A stretch of 64,000 nucleotides of DNA from Accumulibacter sp. (lineage in GTDB: Bacteria > Pseudomonadota > Gammaproteobacteria > Burkholderiales > Rhodocyclaceae): contig JACKLW010000005.1 in the NCBI GenBank assembly GCA_024235715.1, forward strand, positions 1,054,001-1,118,000, in the 5' to 3' direction. Shown here one piece after another: positions 46,204-55,189 of this stretch. A program made the position numbers and the translations under genes. The notes beneath the pieces are model-generated. The model ran no database searches, had not been told where the DNA came from, and saw only the letters and a program-made list of their open reading frames with translations. The stretch's first letter is position 1; each line of letters opens with the position of its first letter.

Positions 46204-47654
46204 GCCGAGCCCTCCAGACGACGTTCGATCTCGTCCTCGGCGGTACGCAGATCGGGTTGTGCGAGATCGATGAACACCGGCGTTATCCCAAGCTCGCCGA
46301 GATCGGCGAGTTCGGCCCGCCACGCCGACCGCCGCTGTTCGAGGCGTTGCGGGTCGGGATCGAAACGGGCACGCCAGGGCGCCTCGTCAACCAGCGCCAG
46401 CACCGGACCGGTATTTTCGAGGGCGCACACGGCGCGCACGAAGGCTCCCTGCGTTTCGCGCTCCGGCGTGGCCACCAGGCTGAAAAGCGCAATACAGGGA
46501 CCCCGCCCGTCGGGGCGCGTGGCCGCGGCGAGCAACTCTTCTTCGCCATAGCGAACCGCTTGCGTGCACTGCACCTCGGCCTTGCCGGAAAAGACACGTG
46601 CCAGCAGTCGCTGCAGTCCGTCCATGGCCGCCGGCGCCGGATGATAGCTGTAGGGAATGACGGTCAGGCAAACCGGCTTGGCGTGGTAGGCGTGCAGCAA
46701 ACGCTGGAAGTAGGGGTCGTCCAGGTGGGTGAGCAAGCGTGTCGAGCGATGGCGCTCGATCAGGCCGCTGGCAACGGCGAGCACCGTTCTCGGCAGGATG
46801 ATGACCATGAGCATCGTCGCTGCCAGCAAATGCAGCCAGGGTGCAGCATTCTCGGTCGCCGGGAAGGCGCCGGAGCGAATCGCCGCCAGCCCGTCGACAT
46901 TGGGCAAAGCCGCGCCCGTGAGCCACACGCCGGGCGCCAGGACGACCGTCAGCAGTCGGTGTGCCGCCTCGGCGCCGAGAAAGGTGCTTTCCCAGCCGGC
47001 GCGGTATTCGAAGGCGATTCCGCGCAGATAAAGACCGGCGATGATGCCGGCGGCAAACAGCGCCGCGGCCCAGTGCAGCAGGCGTGCGACCCGGGCTGCG
47101 TACAGCGGCATGGCCAGCTGCGTCCACTCGCCGAGCAGCCGGGGCAGCACCGCCGCGGGCAGGGCGACATGGCGATGGCGCAGCCGGCGACCGCCGGCAA
47201 CGAAGAAGCCGGCGATGGCGCGACGCAATGGCCCGGCCTGGTGCCTGCGCACGGGCCGCAAGGCGCCGGCAAGAAGCAACAGGTAGACGAGCAGATTCCA
47301 GGCCAGCAGCCCGAGCACTGGCGGCGCCAGCAGATTGATGCTCTGTCCCGAGCCGATACGGTCGATGAGCCCGCCCGCAGCAAAGGAGGCGACCATCAGC
47401 ACGGCGCCGACCCAGCCGCGCCAGCGCAGCCCGTCGACGACGCGAACGAAGCCGGGATCACGGGTGCGCATGCGCTCGATCGCGAAGCGGGCGCGGCGGG
47501 CGACGAAGACATCGGCGCTGGCGCCTTCCCCGAGCGCTTCGGCGGCGGCCTGGCCGGACCACGATCGATCGTCATCGGTCCAGATCCGGCGATCCCCATC
47601 GACGCTCTCGGCGGCACGCACCGCAGTGGTCAGCAGCGCGTCAGGTTCATTCAT
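46200..47654 (-). CDS. DUF2868 membrane protein
   Basis: A 484-aa integral membrane protein with about four to six helices (clusters near residues 78-100, 108-132, 195-215 and 275-300). A soluble C-terminal domain starts at about residue 325 (KPVCLTVIPYSYHPAPAAMD). The sequence fits the DUF2868 family, which is regularly encoded directly before the DUF3482 GTPase, as here with an ATGA overlap. The products probably act as one membrane complex. No catalytic motif is visible. Confidence 0.85.
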   Translation of the reverse strand: MNEPDALLTTAVRAAESVDGDRRIWTDDDRSWSGQAAAEALGEGASADVFVARRARFAIERMRTRDPGFVRVVDGLRWRGWVGAVLMVASFAAGGLIDRIGSGQSINLLAPPVLGLLAWNLLVYLLLLAGALRPVRRHQAGPLRRAIAGFFVAGGRRLRHRHVALPAAVLPRLLGEWTQLAMPLYAARVARLLHWAAALFAAGIIAGLYLRGIAFEYRAGWESTFLGAEAAHRLLTVVLAPGVWLTGAALPNVDGLAAIRSGAFPATENAAPWLHLLAATMLMVIILPRTVLAVASGLIERHRSTRLLTHLDDPYFQRLLHAYHAKPVCLTVIPYSYHPAPAAMDGLQRLLARVFSGKAEVQCTQAVRYGEEELLAAATRPDGRGPCIALFSLVATPERETQGAFVRAVCALENTGPVLALVDEAPWRARFDPDPQRLEQRRSAWRAELADLGELGITPVFIDLAQPDLRTAEDEIERRLEGSA

Positions 47655-47913
47655 GGTCGCGCAGAGAAAATGTTGAAATCATGTACACCGGCGAGAGTGT
47701 CTCTGGCCCCGTCAGCCCTGTCAACCGAAGTCCGGCAGCGACAGCGTTGCTTGCGGATACCTCGCCGAGCGACCTCTCCCGTACGTCGCCGCCCGCCCGG
47801 GCGGCTCCCGCGAAACGCCTTCAGGCAGCGACTCGGGAAAGCTGACTTCCTGATTTTCCATAAATGTGTCATCCTTTTAGCCGATTATCTTCAACGAATG
47901 TCGAGGTTAACGC

Positions 47914-48300
47914 GTGCCACGATCCCGCCCAGTCATCGTCGCCATCGTCCCGGCCATGCTCGCCGGCTGTGCCTTGTTCGAGCCGCCGTCGTCGGTCGTC
48001 GCCCGTACGCCGGGCATCACCAGCGAGGGTGGGCAACTGCAGTTTCAGCTCGCCAGCGGCGTCTATCGCTGCGAGCTGGGGCGCAGCGTCACGGTCCAGC
48101 GCGACACGCAGAACAGCCGACTCATCGAGTTGGACTGGCAGGGGCAGCGGCGCACCCTGGTGCGCCACGATTCAAGCTCGGGCCTGCCGCGCTACGAGGA
48201 CCGGCAGCATGGCCTGCTGTGGATCGATCTGCCCTGGAAGAGCGTCCTGATGGATGCCAGGAGCGGCCGACCACTGGCCAACGAGTGCAAGGTGGGCTAG
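47914..48300 (+). CDS. MliC-like lipoprotein
   Basis: A 128-aa protein with a lipoprotein signal peptide and lipobox MLAGC (Cys19). The mature part resembles the MliC/PliC fold that inhibits c-type lysozyme: YRCELGRSVTVQRD, IELDWQGQRRTLVRH, then SGLPRYEDRQHGLLWIDLPW and a C-terminal Cys that could pair with the YRC cysteine. A GTG start at 47914 has GAGG upstream. It is a single gene between divergent and convergent neighbours. The lysozyme-inhibitor role is inferred from pattern only. Confidence 0.7.
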   Translation: MPRSRPVIVAIVPAMLAGCALFEPPSSVVARTPGITSEGGQLQFQLASGVYRCELGRSVTVQRDTQNSRLIELDWQGQRRTLVRHDSSSGLPRYEDRQHGLLWIDLPWKSVLMDARSGRPLANECKVG

Positions 48301-48346
48301 CCGCGGCAGCTGCACCAGGCCGTGCCGCAGCGCGTGCCCGCCGCGC

Positions 48347-49282
48347 CTACCAGGGCCGGCTGCCAAAAGCCCTGTTGAAGTGGTCGGCGATTTCGCTGCG
48401 CGCAGGGCGATGATTCTGACCGCCGCGATGGGCGATCTTGATTGCCCCCATCACGGCCGCAAGCCGACCGGTCTTCTGCCAGTCCCAGCCGGCGGCAATC
48501 CCGTAGAGCAGGCCCGAGCGGTAAGCATCGCCACATCCAGTCGGGTCGATGACGGCGTTGGCAGTGACACAGGGAATTTCGTGGCACAGACCGTCCGCGT
48601 GGATTCGCGAGCCCTCGCCACCAAGGGTAACGATCAGCGCGTCGACTTCATCGGCCAGCTGTTCGAGCGTTCGTCCGGTACGGTCGCAGAGCAGCTTTGC
48701 CTCGTAGTCGTTGAAGCAGGCGTAGGTCGCCAGCTTCATGAAGCCCATCAACTCGTCGCCCGAGAACATCGGCAGGCCCTGGCCCGGATCGAAAACAAAG
48801 GGAATACCCGCCGCGGCGAGATCGTTGGCGTGCTGCAGCATGCCGTCGCGGCCGTCCGGAGCGACGATGCCAAGGGTTGCGCCAGGGACATCGGCGACCC
48901 GATTGAGATGCGACCAGGTCATCGCACCGGGGTGAAAGGCGGTGATCTGATTGTCGTCAAGGTCGGTGGTTATAAACGCCTGCGCCGTGAAGCTGTCGGC
49001 GATTCGACGCACGTGCGCCCGCGACAGTCCGAGATCATCGAGTCGCAGCAGATAGGGGTCCGCGTCGTCGCCGACGGTGGCCATGATCAGCGGCTCACCT
49101 TCCAGCAGCTTGAGGTTGTAGGCAATATTGCCGGCACAGCCACCGAACTCGCGGCGCATCTCGGGAACCAGGAAAGCGACGTTGAGGATATGAATCTGCT
49201 CGGGCAGGATGTGGTTCTTGAAGCGATCATGGAAGACCATGATGTTGTCGAAGGCAATTGAGCCGCAGATGAGGGTAGACAT
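48347..49282 (-). CDS. PfkB-family carbohydrate/adenosine kinase
   Basis: A 311-aa ribokinase-fold kinase. N-terminal substrate-binding GGCAGNIAYNLKLLEGEPLI and the C-terminal catalytic motif DPTGCGDAYRSGLLYGIAAG with its base Asp are intact. The start MSTLICGSIAFDNIMVFHDR resembles adenosine kinase-like members of the family. The phosphate acceptor cannot be fixed. It lies 87 bp after the zinc-ribbon/DUF3426 gene and is probably the last gene of the aroQ-acc-prmA transcript. Confidence 0.86.
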   Translation of the reverse strand: MSTLICGSIAFDNIMVFHDRFKNHILPEQIHILNVAFLVPEMRREFGGCAGNIAYNLKLLEGEPLIMATVGDDADPYLLRLDDLGLSRAHVRRIADSFTAQAFITTDLDDNQITAFHPGAMTWSHLNRVADVPGATLGIVAPDGRDGMLQHANDLAAAGIPFVFDPGQGLPMFSGDELMGFMKLATYACFNDYEAKLLCDRTGRTLEQLADEVDALIVTLGGEGSRIHADGLCHEIPCVTANAVIDPTGCGDAYRSGLLYGIAAGWDWQKTGRLAAVMGAIKIAHRGGQNHRPARSEIADHFNRAFGSRPW

Positions 49283-49369
49283 GGGCTTTCCGGGAAGCGG
49301 GATGGGGGCGGAGGAGAATGGCGACGCCGGATTACGGCTGCCGGCCGTGCCTGCAAGGCAACGCGGCCG

Positions 49370-50434
49370 TCACGGGTAAAAGACGTAAAGCCGGTAGCCG
49401 GCGGCATTGACGTCGCGGGCCTCCAGCCACAGGCGCACGTCGATGTCCTGGTTGGCGCCGAAGGCGTCCTCGGCAGCTGGACGCGGCGGCAGATACTCGT
49501 CTGGCATGAAGACGCGGCGAACGATGGCCTTGTCGGCGGTATCGGTCAGGGTCAGTTCGAGCGCCGGGTAGGCCTGCGCGTAGCTGGCCCGATTGCGCAG
49601 CGTCGCCTGTAGCGCCAGCAACTTGTTGCGCCCGGCTTCGGTCTGCAGATCCGAGGCCTCGATACTCACCAGATCGACGTGACGCGGCAGCGGGATCTCG
49701 GTACCCAGCGCAGCGCTCAGCGCAGCCAGCGCCGGCCGGGTGGCGGGGGCCGCAAGGGCGATCACGCCGCGAAAGTGGAAGATGATCTGGCCCACGAGAG
49801 CCAGCACGAGAAGCACGATGGCGATCACGAACGGTGCGCTCGGGGCTTTTCCGGCGACCGGCGGTACCGGCTTGCTGATCGCGCCTTCCAGCCACTTGTC
49901 GTAGCCCGGGAGCGCGCGCGTTTCGCGAGGCATGCGCCGCTGTTCATCGCTGTCGGCTTGCGCATCGGTCGTGGCCGGCTCGCTGGCGGTCCACGACGGC
50001 TCGACCCGCAATCCGGCGGGGTTGGTACCGGGAAGGGGACCGGGAATGCCGTCGGCGGGCGTTTCGGCGCTCCAGGCGGCGCTGGCAGCATCCGCGGGCT
50101 CGCCGGTAGCGACATCCTCCGGCTCGACGCTGGTCGGGGCATCGTCGCCGGAAGCGTCGGTCTGCTCCTCGCGGAGCAGCACCGCGACGGCGGGTGCCGG
50201 AGCGGGCGCCGGCTTCGCCGTCGCCCCTGACGGCACAGGACCTTCCGCGGAGACCGGCGCAGCGGCTGCCCCCGCAGCGAGCGGAACGACCACCGATTCG
50301 CTATCATCGAGCAACACCTCGAGGGCGTTGAACACCTTGCGGCATTGCCCACAGCGAACCTTCCCGGCGCGTACCTTGAGTTGTTCCGCGGTGACGCGAA
50401 AAACCGTCTGGCAGTCGGGGCAGCAAGTCTTCAT
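49370..50434 (-). CDS. Zinc-ribbon and DUF3426 domain membrane protein
   Basis: A 354-aa protein. An N-terminal MJ0042-type zinc ribbon (CPDCQTVFRVTAEQLKVRAG with CGQC) is followed by a Pro/Ala-rich linker (about 50-195), one membrane helix (about 205-225) and a C-terminal DUF3426 domain (about 240-354). It directly follows prmA (3 bp) in the usual betaproteobacterial order. The function is unknown; the domain order suggests a cytoplasmic metal-binding head and a periplasmic tail. Confidence 0.87.
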   Translation of the reverse strand: MKTCCPDCQTVFRVTAEQLKVRAGKVRCGQCRKVFNALEVLLDDSESVVVPLAAGAAAAPVSAEGPVPSGATAKPAPAPAPAVAVLLREEQTDASGDDAPTSVEPEDVATGEPADAASAAWSAETPADGIPGPLPGTNPAGLRVEPSWTASEPATTDAQADSDEQRRMPRETRALPGYDKWLEGAISKPVPPVAGKAPSAPFVIAIVLLVLALVGQIIFHFRGVIALAAPATRPALAALSAALGTEIPLPRHVDLVSIEASDLQTEAGRNKLLALQATLRNRASYAQAYPALELTLTDTADKAIVRRVFMPDEYLPPRPAAEDAFGANQDIDVRLWLEARDVNAAGYRLYVFYP

Positions 50435-50437
50435 CGC

Positions 50438-51328
50438 TTAGTCCTTCACACCGGCGAGGCAGACCCAGCCATCGCGCGTGTCGGCAACGTGCAGCGGCAG
50501 ATAGGGCGCATAGGCGTCGACCAGCTGTTCGGCCTGTTCGACGAGGATTCCCGACAGTGCCAGGCTGCCGCCGCGGCGTACGTGGCCGCATATCGCCGGC
50601 GCCAGCACCTTCAGCGGATTGGCCAGGATGTTGGCGACAACGATGTCGAATTCCCCCTTGAGTGCGCGCTCGGAGTCCTGAAACCGGATGTCGACCGCGT
50701 TGCGCTCGGCGTTGCTGATCGACGCCGCCACCGCCTGCCGGTCGATGTCCACACCGAGCACCTCGGCGGCACCGAGCCGCGCCGCGGCGATGGCCAGAAT
50801 GCCGGAGCCGCAGCCGTAATCGAGGACCGAACTGCTCGGGACAACGCAGCGCTCGAGCCATTCCAGGCACAGGCGCGTGGTCGGATGCGAACCGGTCCCG
50901 AAAGCCATACCGGGATCGAGGACCAGAACAATGGCTTGCGGATCAGGCGCCTGGTGCCACGAGGGAACAATCCACAAACGGTCGGAGACACGAATCGGCT
51001 CGAATTGCGCCTGGGTCACCTGCACCCAATCCTGCTCGGCGACCTCCTCGCTAACATACGCCGGCACTTCGGCGAGACCGGCACGCGCCGCGCAGACGCC
51101 GACCAGTCGCGCAATGTCCGCATCCGGCTTGAGCAGCGCAACGACGCATGAGCGCTCCCAGCCGGGCCGGGTGATCGACCCGGGCTCGCCGAACTGTGGT
51201 GTTTCGTTCGCCGTCCCGGCGTCTGCATCCTCGATGCTGGCCGACAGCGCACCTTCCTCGAGGAGTGCGTCGGCCAGGGCTTCGGCGTGCACGCAGTCGG
51301 TTCGCATACTGAGAGATAGCCAGGCCAT
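50438..51328 (-). CDS. prmA: Ribosomal protein L11 methyltransferase
   Basis: A 296-aa SAM-dependent methyltransferase that trimethylates ribosomal protein L11. The N-terminal L11-binding part starts MAWLSLSMRTDCVHAEALAD. The catalytic part has FGTGSHPTTRLCLEWLE, SAM-binding LDYGCGSGILAIAAARLGA and VANILANPLKVLAP. The ATG at 51328 is used; the frame extends to 51412 inside accC without conservation. It is flanked by accC (16 bp) and the DUF3426 gene (3 bp). Confidence 0.95.
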   Translation of the reverse strand: MAWLSLSMRTDCVHAEALADALLEEGALSASIEDADAGTANETPQFGEPGSITRPGWERSCVVALLKPDADIARLVGVCAARAGLAEVPAYVSEEVAEQDWVQVTQAQFEPIRVSDRLWIVPSWHQAPDPQAIVLVLDPGMAFGTGSHPTTRLCLEWLERCVVPSSSVLDYGCGSGILAIAAARLGAAEVLGVDIDRQAVAASISNAERNAVDIRFQDSERALKGEFDIVVANILANPLKVLAPAICGHVRRGGSLALSGILVEQAEQLVDAYAPYLPLHVADTRDGWVCLAGVKD

Positions 51329-51344
51329 CACCGATCGGCGCCGC

Positions 51345-52709
51345 TCAGCCGCCCTTCTTGAGCTCGCTCTTGGCAGCCAGCCGCTGTTCAAGATAGTGAA
51401 TGCTGGTGCCACCTTCCATGAAACGCGCGTCGTTCATCAGCTCCTGATGCAACGCGATATTGGTCTTGATACCTTCGATGCTCATTTCCGACAACGCCGT
51501 GCGCATCCTCCGGATCGCCTGGTCGCGACTGTCACCGTAGGAAATCACCTTGGCGACCATCGAATCGTAGTGCGAGGGAACGGTGTAGCTCTGATAGATA
51601 TGCGAGTCGACGCGGATGCCGGGCCCGCCCGGCGGATGGTAGAAGGTGATCTTGCCGGGTGACGGCACGAAGGTGAACGGGTCCTCTGCATTGATTCGGC
51701 ATTCTATGGCGTGGCCACGGAAATGCAGATCACGCTGCTTGAAGCGCAGCCTTTCACCGTCGGCGAGGCGGATCTGCTCGGCGACAAGATCGATGCCGCT
51801 GATCAGCTCGGTGACCGGATGCTCGACCTGAATGCGGGTGTTCATCTCGATGAAATAGAATTCGCCGTTCTCGTAGAGGAATTCGAAGGTTCCGGCGCCG
51901 CGGTAGTTGATGCGTCGGCAGGCTTCGGCACAGCGCTCGCCGATGCGGACGATGTGGCGGGCGGCAATACCGGGAGCCGGCGCCTCCTCGATGATCTTCT
52001 GGTGACGGCGCTGCATCGAGCAGTCGCGCTCCCCCAGGTAGACCGCGTTGCGGAAACTGTCGGCAAGCACCTGAATTTCTATGTGGCGCGGATTCTCCAG
52101 GTATTTCTCCAGATAGACTTCCGGATTGCCGAAGAAATTCTGCGCCTCGGTGCGCGTCATGCTGACCGCACTTGCCAGCGCCGCTTCGGTGTGAACGACG
52201 CGCATGCCGCGTCCGCCACCGCCGCCGGCCGCCTTGATGATCACCGGGTAACCCACCTCTTTCGCAAGGCGCAGGACTTCTTTCGGATCCTCGGGCAGCG
52301 CACCCAGCGAACCGGGCACGCAGGGCACGCCGGCGGCACGCATGGCCTCCTTGGCAGAGACCTTGTCGCCCATCAGACGGATGGTTTCCGGACGCGGTCC
52401 GATGAACACGAAGCCCGAAGATTCGACCCGCTCGGCAAAATCGGCATTCTCGGAAAGAAAGCCGTAGCCCGGGTGAATGGCTTCAGCATCGGTGACTTCG
52501 GCCGCAGAAATGATCGCCGGGACGTTCAGGTAGCTGAGTGCCGAAGGTGGCGGACCGATGCACACGGACTCATCGGCCAGCCTGACATACTTGGCTTCGC
52601 GGTCGGCCTGCGAATGCACCACCACGGTCTTTATGCCGAGTTCGCGACACGCGCGCTGTATGCGAAGGGCAATCTCTCCGCGATTGGCGATAAGGACTTT
52701 CCCGAACAT
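51345..52709 (-). CDS. accC: Acetyl-CoA carboxylase, biotin carboxylase subunit
   Basis: A 454-aa ATP-grasp enzyme that carboxylates biotin on AccB for fatty acid synthesis. Motifs: [20 protein letters not shown] at the start, Gly-rich [48 protein letters not shown] (metal and catalytic residues) and [11 protein letters not shown]. Its length is normal. It starts 15 bp after accB in the same operon. Confidence 0.97.
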   Translation of the reverse strand: MFGKVLIANRGEIALRIQRACRELGIKTVVVHSQADREAKYVRLADESVCIGPPPSALSYLNVPAIISAAEVTDAEAIHPGYGFLSENADFAERVESSGFVFIGPRPETIRLMGDKVSAKEAMRAAGVPCVPGSLGALPEDPKEVLRLAKEVGYPVIIKAAGGGGGRGMRVVHTEAALASAVSMTRTEAQNFFGNPEVYLEKYLENPRHIEIQVLADSFRNAVYLGERDCSMQRRHQKIIEEAPAPGIAARHIVRIGERCAEACRRINYRGAGTFEFLYENGEFYFIEMNTRIQVEHPVTELISGIDLVAEQIRLADGERLRFKQRDLHFRGHAIECRINAEDPFTFVPSPGKITFYHPPGGPGIRVDSHIYQSYTVPSHYDSMVAKVISYGDSRDQAIRRMRTALSEMSIEGIKTNIALHQELMNDARFMEGGTSIHYLEQRLAAKSELKKGG

Positions 52710-52724
52710 GAGCGAGAACTCTCC

Positions 52725-53180
52725 CTAGCCGATGACGAACAGCGGCTCGCCGTATTCGACCGGCTCCCCGTTCTCGACCAGAATGGCGATAACCGTACCT
52801 GCCCGATCGGTTTCGATCTCGTTGAGCAGCTTCATTGCTTCGATGATGCACAGCGTATCGCCGGCCTTGACGACGCTGCCGATCTGGACAAAAGGCTCGC
52901 TCCCCGGGCTGGCTGCGCGGTAGAAAGTGCCGACCATCGGCGCGTTGATCACCTCGCCTTCCGGGATCTCCGGCTCTTCCGGCGCCGAGACGGCAGCAGT
53001 TCCCGGTGCCGCGGCCATCATCTGCGCGGGCATGCCCATCGGCATGGCATAGACGTGCTGGCCTGTTGCACTGCCGTTCTTGACGATGCGAACCTTTTCC
53101 TCGGCGTCGTTGATCTCGAGTTCGGTAATGCTCGACCCTTCGACGAGATCAATCAGTTTCTTGAGCTTGCGCAGGTCCAT
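52725..53180 (-). CDS. accB: Acetyl-CoA carboxylase, biotin carboxyl carrier protein
   Basis: A 151-aa biotin carrier. The N-terminal helix region ([20 protein letters not shown]) is joined by a Pro/Ala-rich linker to the biotinyl domain. The biotin-accepting Lys117 lies in EAMKLLNE. The thumb-type segment [15 protein letters not shown] is present. The ATG at 53180 has GAGAGAA upstream; the longer frame to 53237 is not conserved. It lies between aroQ and accC. Confidence 0.96.
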   Translation of the reverse strand: MDLRKLKKLIDLVEGSSITELEINDAEEKVRIVKNGSATGQHVYAMPMGMPAQMMAAAPGTAAVSAPEEPEIPEGEVINAPMVGTFYRAASPGSEPFVQIGSVVKAGDTLCIIEAMKLLNEIETDRAGTVIAILVENGEPVEYGEPLFVIG

Positions 53181-53255
53181 GAATTCTCTCCGGATGAATA
53201 TTCTTGTTCGCGGCCACCCAGCATGGGCGCCAGACAACGTCTGCAGCTCGAAGGC

Positions 53256-53747
53256 TCACTCGGGAGAAATCTTGCTGAGCAGGTACTCGAGCGCCAGCAG
53301 GTAACCCTCGCTGCCAAGGCCGGTGATGACGCCAATCGCCAGATCGGAAAAGTACGAGTGGTGGCGGAAAGCTTCGCGTGCGTGCACATTGGAGAGGTGG
53401 ACTTCGATAAAAGGAATGCCGGTGCCGGCAATGGCATCGCGCAGGGCGACGCTGGTATGCGTGTACGCTGCGGGATTGACGATCATGTAGAGCACGCCCT
53501 GCTCGCGGGCGGCGTGCACGCGCTCGATCAGGGCACCTTCGTGGTTGCTCTGAAAGGATTCCAGGTTGACGCCGGCCCCCTCGGCGCGGTGGGCGAGGGC
53601 CAGATTGATCTCGGCAAGCGTGGTCGAACCGTAGTGCATCGGTTCGCGGGTCCCGAGGAGGTTGAGATTGGGGCCGTGCAGAACGAGCAGGAGGGGCGCA
53701 TCCGACGCCTTGTCGGTTTCCGGGCTGGTGTTCTTTTGCTTCTTCAT
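53256..53747 (-). CDS. aroQ: Type II 3-dehydroquinate dehydratase
   Basis: A 163-aa shikimate-pathway enzyme. Motifs are [20 protein letters not shown] (catalytic Tyr of the lid region), [38 protein letters not shown] and the His-containing [18 protein letters not shown]. The N-terminus is about 15 residues longer and more polar than in typical AroQ. It leads the aroQ-accB-accC order common in proteobacteria. Confidence 0.95.
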   Translation of the reverse strand: MKKQKNTSPETDKASDAPLLLVLHGPNLNLLGTREPMHYGSTTLAEINLALAHRAEGAGVNLESFQSNHEGALIERVHAAREQGVLYMIVNPAAYTHTSVALRDAIAGTGIPFIEVHLSNVHAREAFRHHSYFSDLAIGVITGLGSEGYLLALEYLLSKISPE

Positions 53748-53923
53748 GGCCGCAAGTTTGCCGCAAATCGCAGCATTTTGTCCAGCAACACGTCATGCGC
53801 GGCAGGATCTGAAAGCGCGCCTGGAAGCACGCCAGCGGGCAGTTCCGATGCCCCCCGGCGAGGGCCGGCCGGGGCTGGCAGTTCGCCCACCGGCAGGTCC
53901 GCTAGGCCCCATTCCTGCCCTGT

Positions 53924-54475
53924 TCAGCGAGCGCTCAGCTCCGCCAGCAATCGATCCAGCTCGCTCTCCGACACGAGGCCCAGGCGAAGCAGCCGGATCG
54001 CCCCGTCGCGCGCCAGAACGACGGTGTAGGGAAGGCTGAGCGTCGTGTTGCCGAACAGGCCGGCCAGCTCGACACCTCTGGCGCCGCCAACCAGCAGCGG
54101 ATAGCTGACCGGATAGCTCTCCGAAAAGCTTCGCACGCTTTCGGCCGAATCCAGCGCGATACCGACGAACTGCACGCCCTTGTCGGCATGGAGCCGCTGC
54201 AAACGGGAAAATGCCGGCATTTCCTCGCGGCAGGGTGGGCACCAGGTGGCCCAGAAATTGACCACCAGGGTCTTGCCCCGCCATTGCGCGAATGACTGTG
54301 GTCCACCCTTCGCGTCGTCGAGGCGGCTGGCAAGGAGGCTCGCCACGGCGCCCGCTCCGACACCGGACGGCGCCTGTCGATCGCTGGCGAAGTGCTGCGT
54401 GACGGCGTAGATCGCCACCAGCAAGGCGACGATGGTGAGCAGCAGGCCAGTCAGGCGCGCGCCGTGCCTGCTCAT
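53924..54475 (-). CDS. TlpA-like thioredoxin-fold protein
   Basis: A 183-aa membrane-anchored periplasmic thiol-disulphide protein. One N-terminal helix (about 7-27) precedes a thioredoxin fold of the TlpA/ResA type with active-site WCPPC (C79, C82) in VVNFWATWCPPCREEMPAFS. The cis-Pro lies in SLPYTVVLARDG. It probably keeps haem-attachment or copper-site cysteines reduced, which would fit the oxidase genes elsewhere in the window. Its ATG overlaps the stop of the upstream hypothetical gene. Confidence 0.88.
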   Translation of the reverse strand: MSRHGARLTGLLLTIVALLVAIYAVTQHFASDRQAPSGVGAGAVASLLASRLDDAKGGPQSFAQWRGKTLVVNFWATWCPPCREEMPAFSRLQRLHADKGVQFVGIALDSAESVRSFSESYPVSYPLLVGGARGVELAGLFGNTTLSLPYTVVLARDGAIRLLRLGLVSESELDRLLAELSAR

Positions 54476-55080
54476 CGCACGGGCATCTCGCTGCCGGCCA
54501 GCAGTTTGTTCACCGTCTCCAGGCGTGCGCGCTCGCGCGTTCGCCCGTCGCGGGTCTTGAAGATCACGCGCTCGTCATCGCGGGGATAGACGACGAGGTT
54601 GGCGACCGCGTCATCGATGACGATGGTCAGCACCGCCTCGGCACGATCCGTGCGCGGCTGACTGTGGCGGTAGGCAATGCGTTCGTTGAGCAGGAAGATC
54701 TCGACATCCTTGGCGCTGTCGGCGAACAGCTGGATGTCGATCTCGGCGTAGCGACCGGCGGTACCGTCGAGCACCGAACCACTGAGACAGGGATTGAAGC
54801 GCTGCACGCGGGCCATCAGCCGCGCCGCGATACGCAGCAGCTGCAGCCGCCGCGCCCGCTGTTCCTCGTCCTGGAAGAGGCGCTGATAGGTGCGCAGTTC
54901 CGCCTCGACTTCACTGTCATCGGGCATCGCTGCGCTGTCCGGCAGGCCGAGGCGGCGTGCGGCCTTGCGTTTGGCCAGTGCCGGTGCACCGACCCCATCT
55001 TCCGCCATCAGCCGGGCGGCCACACTGGCTATGAGGCTGCGCTGTTGAGCGTTGCGCTGGCGATCCTGTCGGCTGCTCAT
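54472..55080 (-). CDS. Conserved hypothetical protein
   Basis: A 202-aa soluble protein that I do not recognise. The N-terminal third is Arg/Ala/Gln-rich and helical (MSSRQDRQRNAQQRSLIASV). The C-terminal part has beta-rich stretches (EVEIFLLNERIAY-like region, AVLTIVIDDAVANLVVYPRD). There is no signal peptide or membrane helix. It is divergent from mpl with a 109-bp gap and overlaps tlpA by ATGA. The long polar N-terminus suggests nucleic-acid or protein binding, but that is only a guess. Confidence 0.6.
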   Translation of the reverse strand: MSSRQDRQRNAQQRSLIASVAARLMAEDGVGAPALAKRKAARRLGLPDSAAMPDDSEVEAELRTYQRLFQDEEQRARRLQLLRIAARLMARVQRFNPCLSGSVLDGTAGRYAEIDIQLFADSAKDVEIFLLNERIAYRHSQPRTDRAEAVLTIVIDDAVANLVVYPRDDERVIFKTRDGRTRERARLETVNKLLAGSEMPVR

Positions 55081-55189
55081 CAAGGGGTCCCGGTGGCTTG
55101 TCGATGGCGGAAGGTCGGCGAGAAGAGGCAGGGTGCGGCGGGGGTACAATCGCGCCTACCCTGAAGCCATTCTAACTTGGATCGCTGAC

